Shown here in pieces: positions 1-11,467 of a DNA stretch of 64,000 nt. Every line of letters begins with the position of its first letter. Within the stretch, counting starts at the first letter, position 1. The position numbers and the translations under genes were made by a program. The notes under the pieces are model-generated. The model had not been told where the DNA came from. It did not search any database and was given only the letters and a program-made list of their open reading frames with translations. Origin of the DNA: Orcinus orca (Eukaryota; Chordata; Mammalia; Artiodactyla; Delphinidae); NCBI RefSeq assembly GCF_937001465.1, contig NW_026044101.1, positions 1,550,001 to 1,614,000 of the forward strand, read 5' to 3'.

Positions 1-1530
1 CGCATATGCCCTTTTTGGCCAAACTAGCAAGCTTGCAAAGGAAATCTGCACTACAATGAAGTCTCACTTCCCCCCCGTCAAAAGGGCCATCTGAAAAAAG
101 TGTAAAATCCAGAAAGGCAGGACAGGCCATGGAGAACTGGGAGCCTTGTTATGCTGATGGGCGGGATGTAAATTGCCAACAGCCACTCCGGAGAAGTGTA
201 TGGTGTTTCCTGAAACATCTAAAAAACAAAGCAACAGAGCCTAGGGCACTTCCACTTATGGTCCTATAACTTAGGGAAATTAAAATCAAAAAGACACAGA
301 CATCCCAAAGTTTGGGATGGCGCTGTTTACAAGAACCTCATTTACGGTACAAGTTCAATATCGCAGAAAGTGAAAAATGGATAAAGATGTTGTGGTACTG
401 ACGTACAATGCAATACCACTCAGCAATGAAATCTACGTCATCAGGCCCGTAGCAGCATAATGAGTGGATTCATGTATGATGATGCTAACTGAAATAAGTC
501 ACAGAGAAAAACAAACATTATAAGATATCACTAATACACGGAATGTAAACTTGGCTACACAGGAACTGGATTACAAAAGAGAAGAGGGTCTCAAATGTAG
601 AAAACCAACTTATGCTTGCTTAAGGGGAAAGGTAAGTTGGGGTGCTACATAAAACCAGAGATTGAAATGAGCACAGATAAAGTTCCTTAAGCCAAATATG
701 GAATAGACAAGAGCTACTCCTTGCTCAACGAAATGGACTCAACACCCCATATTAAACGCCTAAGAATGTACCTGACTAGTAATTATCTTAAAACCTATGG
801 ATTGCTATGCCTCCAAAAGAGAATCAAGCATGTGTACAGGGGTATAAACGCAGCAGTGATAGGATTGGAGAGGTTCGGTGAGCAAATGAAGACCCTTTGA
901 AGTTATATTGCACGGTACCCATTCCACGGGTCTCAACTCTCCAGGTTTAAGGGATTCTTCCTTCAGCTAAAACATGCATGTGGAACCCAGAGTATGATCA
1001 ACCGTGTGATCGGGAGACGTATTCCAATATGTCTCAGTTCTCGTCCCCTGGTACTCGGGTGCAACATTCCAGATGCTTTACTAACACTCTCGCGACATGG
1101 AGAGTCAGTGCCTTTAAACTCCTGTTTGGCTCAGTTTGCAATTTCTGCGGAAGATGAACAGGAATAGGGAGAGCCAATGAGAGACTAGCTGGAGGTTTCT
1201 GGACGGGCAATTTTAACTCTCATTTCCCACCAGGAAGAGAAATTAACCAAAGGCTCAGCGTGCCGTGCCGGAACCAGATTAGGGCCTAAAGCAATCGTGC
1301 AGTGTTGCGGCCTGCTCACAAGAAAGCGAGTTGAAGAAAGGAGCTCAGGGGCACTGTAATTCACAAACCTGCAGAATTATAAATGACAGCTATCGTCCAA
1401 AAATATACTGAAGTAAGGCTGCCAAGAGGTCTTGAATGCGGGGCAGAATTGCAGGAAACCAATTTCAGGAGGTAGACTCGAATTGCATTTAAAGCATAGG
1501 AAAGGAGGCAGAACGTCGACAATGATGCAC
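1..1530 (+). repeat. Satellite monomer, young type, 5' truncated by window
   Basis: The window opens in the right arm of the palindrome (1-22, with cgcatatgcc in place of the usual cgcatacgcc). The rest of a young monomer follows: L1 ORF2-derived part from about 53, L1 3' UTR-derived part from about 480, and the non-L1 half from about 860. It lacks the 167-bp block found in old monomers. It ends where the next palindrome begins. Confidence 0.93.
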
Positions 1531-3109
1531 TTGGCCAAAAAGTGCGTATGCGTTTTTTCCTGAATATATTCAGGAAAAAATGCATACGCCCTTTTTGGCC
1601 AACCAAGCAAGCTTGCAAAGGAAATCTGCACTACAATGAAGTCTCACTTCTCCCCTGTCAAAAGGGCCATCTGAAAAAAGTGTAAAATCCAGAAAGGCAG
1701 GACAGGCCATGGAGAACTGGGAGCCTTGTTATGCTGATGGGCGGGATGTGAATTCAGAAGAGCCACTCGGGAGAAGTGTATGGTGTTTCCTGAAACATCT
1801 AAAAAACAAAGCAACAGAGCCTAGGGCACTTCCACTTATGGTCCTATAGCTTAGGGAAATTAAAATCAAAAAGACACAGCCACCCCAAAGTTTGGGACGG
1901 CTCTGTTTACAATAAACTCGTTTACGGTACAAGTTCAATATCGCAGAAAGTGAAAAATGGATAAAGAAGTTGTGGTACTTACGTACAATGCAATATCACT
2001 CAGCAATGAAATCTATGTCATCAGGCCCGTAGCAGCATAATGAGTGGATTCAGGTATGATGATTCTAACTGAAATAAGTCACACAGAAAAAAAACATCAT
2101 AACATATCACTAATACACGGAATGTAAACTTGGCTACAAAGGAAGTGGATTACAAAACAGAACAGGGTCTCAAATGTAGAAAACCAACTTATGCTTGCTT
2201 AAGGGGAAAGGTGAGTTGGGGTGCTGCATAAAACCAGAGACTGAAATGAGCACAGATAAAGTTCCTTAAGCCAAATATGGAATAGACAAGAGCTACTCCT
2301 TGCTCAACGAAATGCACTCAACACCCCATATTAAACGCCTAAGAATGTACCTGACTAGTAAGTATCTTAAAACCTATGGATTGCTATGTCTCCGAAAGAG
2401 AATCAAGCATCTGTAGAGGGGCATAAACGCAGCAGTGATAGGATTGGAGAGGTTCGGTGAGCAAATGAAGACCCTTTGAAGTCATATTGCATGGTACCCA
2501 TTCCACGGGTCTGAAATCTCCATGTTTAAGGGATTCTTCCTCCAGCTAAATCATGCATGTGGAACCCAGAGTATGATCAACCGTGTGATCGGGAGACGTG
2601 TTCCAATATGTCTCAGTTCTCGTCCCCTGGTACTTGGGTGCAACATTCCAGACGCTTTACTAAAGCTCTCCTGACTTGGAGAGTCAGTGCCTTTAACCTC
2701 CTGTTTGGCCCAGTTTGCAATTTCTGCGGAAGATGAACAGGAATAGGGAGAACCAATGAGAGACTAGCTGGAGGTGTCTGGACGGGCAAATTTAACTCTC
2801 ATTTCCCACCAGGAAGAGGAATTAACCAAAGGCTCAGCGTGCCGTGCCGGAACCAGATTAGGGCCTGAAGCAATCCTGCGGTGTTGCGGCCAGCTCACAA
2901 GAAAGCGAGTTTAAGAAAGGAGCTCAGGGGCACTGTAATTCACAAACCTGCAAAGTTATAAATGACAGCTATCGTCCAAAAATATACTGAAGTAAGGCTG
3001 CCAAGAGGACTTGAAAGTGAGGCAGAATTGCAGGAAACCGATTTCAGGAGGTAGACTGGAATTGCATTTAAAGCATAGGAAAAGACGCTGAACGTCAACA
3101 ATGATGCAC
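1531..3109 (+). repeat. Satellite monomer, young type (1,579 bp)
   Basis: A complete monomer that aligns base for base with its neighbours. Its palindrome (1531-1602) has two arm mismatches: agtgcg on the left, and aaaaaatgc on the right where most copies read aaaaaacgc. The second is a right-arm-only state of a position that is changed in both arms at 8081. The family is called the common cetacean satellite from its period, its L1 content and the CHR SINE nearby. The family name rests on memory, not on a search. Confidence 0.93.
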
Positions 3110-4690
3110 TTGGCCAAAAAGGGGCGTATGCGTTTCTTCCTGAATATATTCAGGAAGAAACGCATGCGCCCCTTTTGGCCAACCAAGCAAGCTTGCAAAG
3201 GAAATCTGCACTACAATGAAGTCTCACTTCCTCCCGGTCAAAGGGGCCATCTGAAAAAAGTGTAAAATCCAGAAAGGCAGGACAGGCCATGGAGAACTGG
3301 GAGCCTTGTTATGCTGATGGGCGGGATGTAAATTGCCAACAGCCACTCGGGAGAAGTGTATGGTGTTTCCTGAAACATCTAAAAAACAAAGCAACAGAGC
3401 CTAGGGCACTTCCACGTATGGTCCTACAGATTAGGGAAATTAAAATCAAAAAGACACAGCCACCCCAAAGTTTGGGATGGCTCTGTTTACAAGAACCTCG
3501 TTTATGGTACAAGTTCAATATCGCAGAAAGTGAAAAATGGATAAAGATGTTGTGGTCCTTACGTACAATGCAATATCACTCAGCAATGAAATCTATGTCA
3601 TCAGGCCCATAGCAGCATAATGAGTGGATTCAGGTATGATGATTCTAACTGAAATAAGTCACACAGAAAAAGAAACATCGTAAGATATCACTAATACACG
3701 GAATGTAAACTTGGCTACATAGGAACTGGATTACAAAACAGAAGAGGGTCTCAAATATAGAAAACCAACTTATGCTTGCTTAAGGGGAAAGGTGAGTTGG
3801 GGTGCTGCATAAAACCGGAGATTGAAATGAGCACAAATAAAGTTCCTTAAGCCAAATATGTAATAGACAAGAGCTACTCCTTGCTCAACGAAATGGACTC
3901 AACACCCCATATTAAACGCATAAGAATGTACCTGACTAGTAAGTATCTTAAAACCTATGGATTGCTATGTCTCCGAAAGAGAATCAAGCGTGTGTACAGG
4001 GGCATAAACGCAGCAGTGATAGGATTGGAGAGGTTCGGTGAGCAAATGAAGACCCTTTGAAATCATATTGCATGGTACCCATTCCACGGGTCTCAACTTT
4101 CCAGGTTTAAGGGATTCTTCCTCCAGCTAAAACATGCATGTGGAACCCAGAGTATGATCAACCATGTGATCGGGAGATGTGTTCCAATATGTCTCAGTTC
4201 TCGTCCCCTGGTACTCGGGTGCAACATTCCAGACATATTACTAACACTCTCCCGACTTGGAGAGTCAGTGCCTTTAACCTCCTGTTTGGCCCAGTTTGCA
4301 ATTTCTGCGGAAGATGAACAGGAATAGGGAGAACCAATGAGAGACTAGCTGGAGGTGTCTGGACGGGCAAATTTAACTCTCATTTCCCACCAGGAAGAGG
4401 AATTAACCAAAGGCTCAGCGTGCCGTGCCGGAACCAGATTAGGGCCTGAAGCAATCCTGCGGTGTTGCGGCCAGCTCACAAGAAAGCGAGTTTAAGAAAG
4501 GAGCTCAGGGGCACTGTAATTCACAAACCTGCAGAGTTATAAATGACAGCTATCGTCCAAAAATATACTGAAGTAAGGCTGCCAAGAGGACTTGAAAGCG
4601 GGGCAGAATTGCAGGAAACCGATTTCAGGAGGTAGACTGGAATTGCATTTAAAGCATAGGAAAAGAGGCAGAACGTGGACAATGATGCAC
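3110..4690 (+). repeat. Satellite monomer, young type (1,581 bp), reference anatomy
   Basis: Used here as the map of a young monomer. The palindrome is 3110-3182. L1 ORF2-like sequence starts at about 3211 (ctacaatgaagtctcac) and runs to about 3640. L1 3' UTR-like sequence runs to about 4019, where the 167-bp block of old monomers is missing. Sequence of unknown origin fills 4020-4690, including a conserved ttataaatga near 4538. The palindrome carries matching changes in both arms (gtttcttcc and ggaagaaac), plus a four-base G run facing a four-base C run. Confidence 0.93.
3289..3612 (+). pseudogene. L1 ORF2 C-terminal relic inside a young satellite monomer
   Basis: An open stretch of 107 codons that is not a gene. 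It still shows the order of motifs found at the C-terminus of mammalian L1 ORF2: PLGRSVWCFLK at residues 19-29 (L1 typically has PLWRTVWRFLK), KWIKMLW at 83-89 (L1 EWIKKMW), and MQYHSAMKS at 94-102 (L1 MEYYSAIKR). The same stretch in most other monomers is broken by stops, so the open frame is chance survival. It is the clearest coding-level sign in a young monomer that the satellite descends from LINE-1. Confidence 0.7.
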
Positions 4691-5733
4691 TTGGTCAAAA
4701 ACGGTATATGCGTTTTTTCCTGAATATATTCAGGAAGAAACGCATATGCCACTTTTGGCCAACCAAGCAAGCTTGCAAAGGAAATCTGCACTACAATGAA
4801 GTCTCACTTCCCCCCGGTCAAAAGGGCCATCTGAAAAAAGTGTAAAATCCAGAAAGGCAGGACAGGCCATGGAGAACTGGGAGCCTTGTTATGCTGATGG
4901 GCGGGATGTAAATTGCCAACAGCCACTCGGGAGAAGTTTATGGTGTTTTCTGAAACATCTAAAAAACAAAGCAACAGAGCCTAGGGCACTTCCACTTATG
5001 GTCCTATAGCTTAGGGAAATTAAAATCAAAAAGAAACAGGCACCCCAAAGTTTGGGACGGCTCTGTTTACAAGAACCTCATTTACGGTACAAGTTCAATA
5101 TCGCAGAAAGCAAAAAATGGATAAAGAAGTTGTGGTACTTACGTACAATGCAATATCACTCAGCAATGAAATCTATGTCATCAGGCCCGTAGCAGCATAA
5201 TGAGTGGATCCAGGTATGATGATTCTAACTGAAATAAGTCACACAGAAAAAGAAACATCATAAGATATCACTAATACACGGAATGTAAACTTGGCTACAC
5301 AGGAACTGAATTACAAAACAGAACAGGGTCTCAAATTTAGAAAACCAACTTATGCTTTCTTAAGGGGAAAGGTGAGTTGGGGTGCTGCATAAAACCAGAG
5401 ATTGAAATGAGCACAGATAAATTTCCTTAAGCCAAATATGGAATAGACAAGGGCTACTCCTTGCTCAACGAAATGGACTCAACACCACATATTAAACGCC
5501 TAAGAATGTACCTGACTAGTACGTATCTTAAAACCTATGGATTGGGCTTCCCTCGTGGCGCAGTGGTTGAGAGTCCGCCTGCCAATGCAGGGGACATGTG
5601 TTCGTGCCTCGGTCCGGGAAGATCCCACATGCCGTGGAGCGACTGGGCCAGTGAGCCATGGCCGCTGAGCCTGCGCGTCCAGAGCCTGTGCTCCGCAACG
5701 GGAGAGGCCACAGGAGTGAGAGGTCTGCGTACC

Positions 5734-5767
<34 letters not shown>

Positions 5768-6290
5768 ATGGATTGCTATGTCTCCGAAAGAGAATCAAGC
5801 GTGTGTACAGGGGCATAAACGCAGCAGTGATAGGATTGGAGAGGTTCGGTGAGCAAATGAAGACCCTTTGAAGTCATATTTCATGGTACCCATTCCACGG
5901 GTCTCAACTCTCCAGGTTTAAAGGATTCTTCCTTCAGCTAAAACATGCATGTGGAAGCCAGAGTATGATCAACCGTGTGAGCGGGAGACGTGTTCCAATA
6001 TGTCTCAGTTTTCGTCCCCTGGTACTCGGATGCAACATTCCAGACGCTTAACTAACACTCTCCCGACTTGGAGAGTCAGTGCCTTTAACCTCCTGTTTGG
6101 CCAGTTTGCAATTTCTGTGGAATATTTCCAGGAATATGGAGAACCAATGAGAGACTAGCTGGAGGTGTCTGGATGGGCAAATTTAACGTTCATTTCCCAC
6201 AAGGAAGAGGAATTAACCAAAGGCTTAGCGTGCCGTGCCGAAACCAGATTAGGGCCTGAAGCAATCCTGCGGTGTTGCGGCCAGCTCACA
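4165..6290 (+). repeat. Segmental duplication inside the satellite, copy 1
   Basis: This 2.1-kb stretch recurs at about 9135-11260, offset about 4,967 bp (three monomers, one with a SINE). Private variants are shared, such as agacatatta, aaacggtatatg and the SINE itself. By eye the copies differ at only about half a dozen places, including a 4-bp gap near 9559 and the A-tail length. The flanks revert to ordinary between-monomer divergence. The edges are approximate. Confidence 0.85.
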
Positions 6291-6500
6291 AGAAAGCGAG
6301 TTGAAGAAACGAGCTCAGGGGCACTGTAATTCACAAACCTGCAGAGTTATAAAAGACAGCTATCGTCCAAAAATATACTGAAGTAAGGCTGCCAAGAGGA
6401 CTTGAAAGCGGGGCAGAATTGCAGGAAACCGATTTCAGGAGGTAGACTGGAATTGCATTTAAAGCATAGGAAAAGAGGCAGAACGTCCACAATGATGCAC
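4691..6500 (+). repeat. Satellite monomer, young type, with SINE insertion (1,810 bp)
   Basis: A young monomer of about 1,579 bp enlarged by a SINE at 5545-5760 plus its duplicated target site. Its palindrome (4691-4762) is unusual: ggtatatgcg on the left and cgcatatgcc on the right share a G:C to A:T change at one paired position. Other sites (ttggtc, aagaaa) are unpaired. From about 4165 to 6290 it is nearly identical to 9135-11260. Confidence 0.93.
5545..5760 (+). mobile_element. CHR-family SINE (tRNA-derived), copy 1
   Basis: A non-autonomous retroposon copied by L1 machinery. It starts with ggcttccctcgtggcgcag, which holds the degenerate tRNA A box, followed by a B-box-like tgttcgtgcctc. 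The tRNA-unrelated part follows and it ends in 29 A residues (5736-5764, the last four shared with the target site). A perfect 15-bp target-site duplication, aaaacctatggattg, flanks it at 5530-5544 and 5761-5775. The form matches what I know of cetacean CHR SINEs. It lies in the L1 3' UTR-derived part of the monomer. Confidence 0.9.
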
Positions 6501-8080
6501 TTGGCCAAAAAGGGCGTATGCGTTTTTTCCTGAACATATTCAGGAAAAAACGCATACGCCCTTTTTGGTCAACCAAGCAATTTTGCAAAGGAAATCTGCA
6601 GTACAATGAAGTCTCACTTCCCCCGGGTCAAAAGGGCCATCTGAAAAAAGTGTAAAATCCAGAAAGGCAGGACAGGCCATGGAGAACTGGGAGCCTTGTT
6701 ATGCTGATGGGCAGGATGTAAATTGCCAACAGCCACTCGGGAGAAGTGTATGGTGTTTCCTGAAACATCTAAAAAACAAAGCAACAGAGCCTAGGGCACT
6801 TCCACTTATGGTCCTATAGCTTAGGGAAATTAAAATCAAAAAGACACAGCCACCCCAAAATTTGGGACGGCTCTGTTTACAACAACCGCGTTTATGGTAC
6901 AAGTTCAATATCGCAGAAAGTGGAAAATGGATAAAGAAGTTCTGGTACTTACTTACAATGCAATATTACTCAGCAATGAAATCGATGTCATCAGGCCCGT
7001 AGCAACATAATGAGTGGATTCAGGTATGATGATTCTAACTGAAATAAGTCACACAGAAAAAGAAACATCATAAGATATCACTAATACACGGAATGTAAAC
7101 TTGGCTAAACAGGAACTGGATTACAAAACAGAACAGGGTCTCATATTTATAAAACCAACTTATGCTTGCTTAAGGGGAAAGGTGAGTTGGGGTGCTGCAG
7201 AAAACCAGAGATTGAAATGAGCACAGATAAAGTTCCTTAAGCCAAATATGTAATAGACAAGAGCTACTCCTTGCTCAACGAAATGGACTCAACACCCCAT
7301 ATTAAACGCCTAAGAATGTACCTGACTAGTAAGTATCTTAAAACCTATGGATTGCTATGTCTCCGAAAGAGAATCAAGCATGTCTACAGGGGCATAAACG
7401 CAGCAGTGATAGGATTGTTGAGGTTCGGTGAGCAAATGAAGACCCTTTGAAGTCATATTGCATGGTACCCATTCCACGGGTCTCAACTCTCCAGGTTTAA
7501 GGGATTCTTCCTTCAGCTAAAACATGCATGTGGAACCCAGAGGATGATCAACCGTGTATTCGGGAGACGTGTTCAAATATGTCTCAGTTTTCGTCCCCTG
7601 GTACTCGGGTGCAGCATTCCAGACGCTTAACTAACACTCTCCCGACTTGGAGAGTCAGTGCCTTTAACCTCCTGTTTGGCCCAGTTTGCAATTTTTGCGG
7701 AAGATGAACAGGAATAGGGAGAATTAATGAGAGACTAGCTGGAGGTGTCTGGACGGGTAAATTTAACTCTCATTTCCCAACAGGAAGAGGAATTAACCAA
7801 ATGATCAGAATGCCGTGCCAGAACCAGATTAGGGCCTGAAGCAATCCTGCGGTGTTGCGGCCAGCTCACAAGAAAGCGAGTTGAACAAAGGAGCTCAGGG
7901 GCACTGTAATTCACAAACTTGCAGAGTTATAAATGACAGCTATCGTCCAAAAATATAGTGAAGAAAGGCTGCCAAGAGGACTTGAAATCGGGGCAGAATT
8001 GCTGGAAACCGATTTCAGAAGGTAGACTGGAATTGCATTTAAAACATAGGAAAAGAGGCAGAACGTGGACAATGATGCAC
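6501..8080 (+). repeat. Satellite monomer, young type (1,580 bp)
   Basis: A complete monomer between the two SINE-bearing ones. The palindrome (6501-6572) has two private mismatches: tgaacatatt at the centre and ttggtcaa at the right end. It has no SINE at the insertion site (about 7352), so the array here mixes filled and empty sites. Confidence 0.93.
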
Positions 8081-9656
8081 TTGGCCAAAAAGGGCGTATG
8101 CATTTTTTCCTGAATATATTCAGGAAAAAATGCATACGCACTTTTGGCCAACCAAGCAAGCTTGCAAAGGAAATCTGCACTACAATGAAGTCTCACTTCC
8201 CCCCGGTCAAAAGGGCCATCTGAAAAAAGTGTAAAATCCAGAAAGGCAGGACAGGCCATGGAGAACTGGGAGCCTTGTTATGCTGATGGGTGGGATGTAA
8301 ATTGCCAACAGTTACTCGGGAGAAGTGTATGGTGTTTCCTGAAACATCTAAAAAACAAAGCAACAGAGCCTAGGGCACTTCCACTTATGGTCCTATAGCT
8401 TAGGGAAATTAAAATCAAAAAGACACAGCCACCCCAAAGTTTGGGACGGCTCTGTTTACAAGAACCACGTTTATGGTACAAGTTCAATATCGCAGAAAGT
8501 GGAAAATGGATAAAGAAGTTGTGGTACTTACGTATAATGCAAGATCACTCAGGAGTGAAATCTATGTCATCAGGCCCATAGCAGCATAATGAGTGGATTC
8601 ACGTATGATGATTCTAACTGAAATAAGTCACACAGAAATAGAAACATCATAAGGTGTCACTAATACATGGAATGTAAACTTGGCTACACAGGAACTGAAT
8701 TACAAAACAGAACAGGGTCTCAAATTTAGAAAACCAACTTATGCTTGCTTAAGGGGAAAGGTGAGTTGGGGTGCTGCAGAAAACCAGAGAAAGAAATGAG
8801 CACAGATAAAGTTCCTTAAGCCAAATATGTAATAGACAAGAGCTACTCCTTGCTCAACGAAATGGACTCAACACCCTATATTAAATGCCTAAGAATGTAC
8901 CTGACTAGTAAGTATCTTAAAACCTATGGATTGCTATGTCTCTGCAAGAGAATCCAGCCTGTGTACAGGGGCATAAATGCAGCAGTGATAGGACTGGAGA
9001 GGTTCGGTGAGCAAATGAAGACCCTTTGAAGTCATATTGCATGGTACCCATTCCACGGGTCTCAACTCTCCAGGTTTAAGGGATTCTTCCTTCAGCTAAA
9101 ACATGCACGTGGAACCCAGAGTATGATCAACCATGTGATCGGGGGACGTGTTCCAATATGTCTCAGTTCTCGTCCCCTGGTACTCGGGTGCAACATTCCA
9201 GACATATTACTAACACTCTCCCGACTTGGAGAGTCAGTGCCTTTAACCTCCTGTTTGGCCCAGTTTGCAATTTCTGCGGAAGATGAACAGGAATAGGGAG
9301 AACCAATGAGAGACTAGCTGGAGGTGTCTGGACGGGCAAATTTAACTCTCATTTCCCACCAGGAAGAGGAATTAACCAAAGGCTCAGCGTGCCGTGCCGG
9401 AACCAGATTAGGGCCTGAAGCAATCCTGCGGTGTTGCGGCCAGCTCACAAGAAAGCGAGTTGAAGAAAGGAGCTCAGGGGCACTGTAATTCACAAACCTG
9501 CAGAGTTATAAATGACAGCTATCGTCCAAAAATATACTGAAGTAAGGCTGCCAAGAGGAGAAAGCGGGGCAGAATTGCAGGCAACCGATTTCAGGAGGTA
9601 GACTGGAATTGCATTTAAAGCATAGGAAAAGAGGCAGAACGTGGACAATGATGCAC
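8081..9656 (+). repeat. Satellite monomer, young type (1,576 bp)
   Basis: A complete monomer. Its palindrome (8081-8151) shows a paired change: gcattttttcc in the left arm faces aaaaaatgc in the right, a G:C to A:T swap that keeps the two arms complementary. The right arm is also one base short (gcacttttgg). Sequence from about 9135 onward belongs to copy 2 of the segmental duplication. Confidence 0.93.
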
Positions 9657-10698
9657 TTGGTCAAAAACGGTATATGCGTTTTTTCCTGAATATATTCAGG
9701 AAGAAACGCATATGCCACTTTTGGCCAACCAAGCAAGCTTGCAAAGGAAATCTGCACTACAATGAAGTCTCACTTCCCCCCGGTCAAAAGGGCCATCTGA
9801 AAAAGTGTAAAATCCAGAAAGGCAGGACAGGCCATGGAGAACTGGGAGCCTTGTTATGCTGATGGGCGGGATGTAAATTGCCAACAGCCACTCGGGAGAA
9901 GTTTATGGTGTTTTCTGAAACATCTAAAAAACAAAGCAACAGAGCCTAGGGCACTTCCACTTATGGTCCTATAGCTTAGGGAAATTAAAATCAAAAAGAA
10001 ACAGGCACCCCAAAGTTTGGGACGGCTCTGTTTACAAGAACCTCATTTACGGTACAAGTTCAATATCGCAGAAAGCAAAAAATGGATAAAGAAGTTGTGG
10101 TACTTACGTACAATGCAATATCACTCAGCAATGAAATCTATGTCATCAGGCCCGTAGCAGCATAATGAGTGGATCCAGGTATGATGATTCTAACTGAAAT
10201 AAGTCACACAGAAAAAGAAACATCATAAGATATCACTAATACACGGAATGTAAACTTGGCTACACAGGAACTGAATTACAAAACAGAACAGGGTCTCAAA
10301 TTTAGAAAACCAACTTATGCTTTCTTAAGGGGAAAGGTGAGTTGGGGTGCTGCATAAAACCAGAGATTGAAATGAGCACAGATAAATTTCCTTAAGCCAA
10401 ATATGGAATAGACAAGGGCTACTCCTTGCTCAACGAAATGGACTCAACACCACATATTAAACGCCTAAGAATGTACCTGACTAGTACGTATCTTAAAACC
10501 TATGGATTGGGCTTCCCTCGTGGCGCAGTGGTTGAGAGTCCGCCTGCCAATGCAGGGGACATGTGTTCGTGCCTCGGTCCGGGAAGATCCCACATGCCGT
10601 GGAGCGACTGGGCCAGTGAGCCATGGCCGCTAAGCCTGCGCGTCCAGAGCCTGTGCTCCGCAACGGGAGAGGCCACAGGAGTGAGAGGTCTGCGTACC

Positions 10699-10734
<36 letters not shown>

Positions 10735-11260
10735 ATGGATTGCTATGTCTCCGAAAGAGAATCAAGCGTGTGTACAGGGGCATAAACGCAGCAGTGATAG
10801 GATTGGAGAGGTTCGGTGAGCAAATGAAGACCCTTTGAAGTCATATTTCATGGTACCCATTCCACGGGTCTCAACTCTCCAGGTTTAAAGGATTCTTCCT
10901 TCAGCTAAAACATGCATGTGGAAGCCAGAGTATGATCAACCGTGTGAGCGGGAGACGTGTTCCAATATGTCTCAGTTTTCGTCCCCTGGTACTCGGATGC
11001 AACATTCCAGACGCTTAACTAACACTCTCCCGACTTGGAGAGTCAGTGCCTTTAACCTCCTGTTTGGCCAGTTTGCAATTTCTGTGGAATATTTCCAGGA
11101 ATATGGAGAACCAATGAGAGACTAGCTGGAGGTGTCTGGATGGGCAAATTTAACGTTCATTTCCCACAAGGAAGAGGAATTAACCAAAGGCTTAGCGTGC
11201 CGTGCCGAAACCAGATTAGGGCCTGAAGCAATCCTGCGGTGTTGCGGCCAGCTCACAAGA
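9135..11260 (+). repeat. Segmental duplication inside the satellite, copy 2
   Basis: The partner of 4165-6290. It carries the same SINE in the same site, so the SINE was inserted once and then copied with its monomer by unequal exchange or conversion. Private differences are a 4-bp deletion near 9559, one A missing in gaaaaagtg near 9804, and a single G-to-A change in the SINE body near 10632. Confidence 0.85.
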
Positions 11261-11467
11261 AAGTGAGTTGAAGAAAGGCGCTCAGGGGCACTGTAATTCA
11301 CAAACCTGCAGATTTATAAATGACAGCTATCTTCCAAACATATACTGAAGTAAGGCTGCCAAGAGGACTTGAAAGGGGGCAGAATTGCAGGAAAACCGAT
11401 TTCAGGAGGTAGACTGGAATTGCATTTAATGCATAGGAAAAGAGGCAGAACGTCGACAATGATGCAC
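9657..11467 (+). repeat. Satellite monomer, young type, with SINE insertion (1,811 bp)
   Basis: The counterpart of the monomer at 4691, with the same aberrant palindrome (9657-9728) and the same SINE. Past about 11260 it returns to ordinary array sequence that does not match the equivalent position after copy 1. Confidence 0.93.
10510..10727 (+). mobile_element. CHR-family SINE, copy 2 (co-duplicated)
   Basis: The same element as at 5545, with the same 15-bp target-site duplication (10495-10509 and 10728-10742). The body differs by one visible substitution (ctaagcctg for ctgagcctg) and the A-tail is 31 rather than 29 bases. Two independent insertions at an identical site are far less likely than duplication of one. 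Confidence 0.9.

Noticed and set aside
4080..4280. Possible CENP-B box in the monomer (candidates around ttcggtgag and ctcgggtgc)
   Set aside because: Neither satisfies both halves of the conserved core of the box at the right spacing. By eye no monomer has a proper match.
4538..4550. TATA-like ttataaatga in every monomer, old and young
   Set aside because: The motif is short and there is no accompanying promoter signal. Conservation may only reflect homogenisation.
5461..5871. 136-codon open frame spanning the SINE
   Set aside because: It reads straight through the SINE and its A-tail (a lysine run), which is typical of a chance frame in a retroposon.
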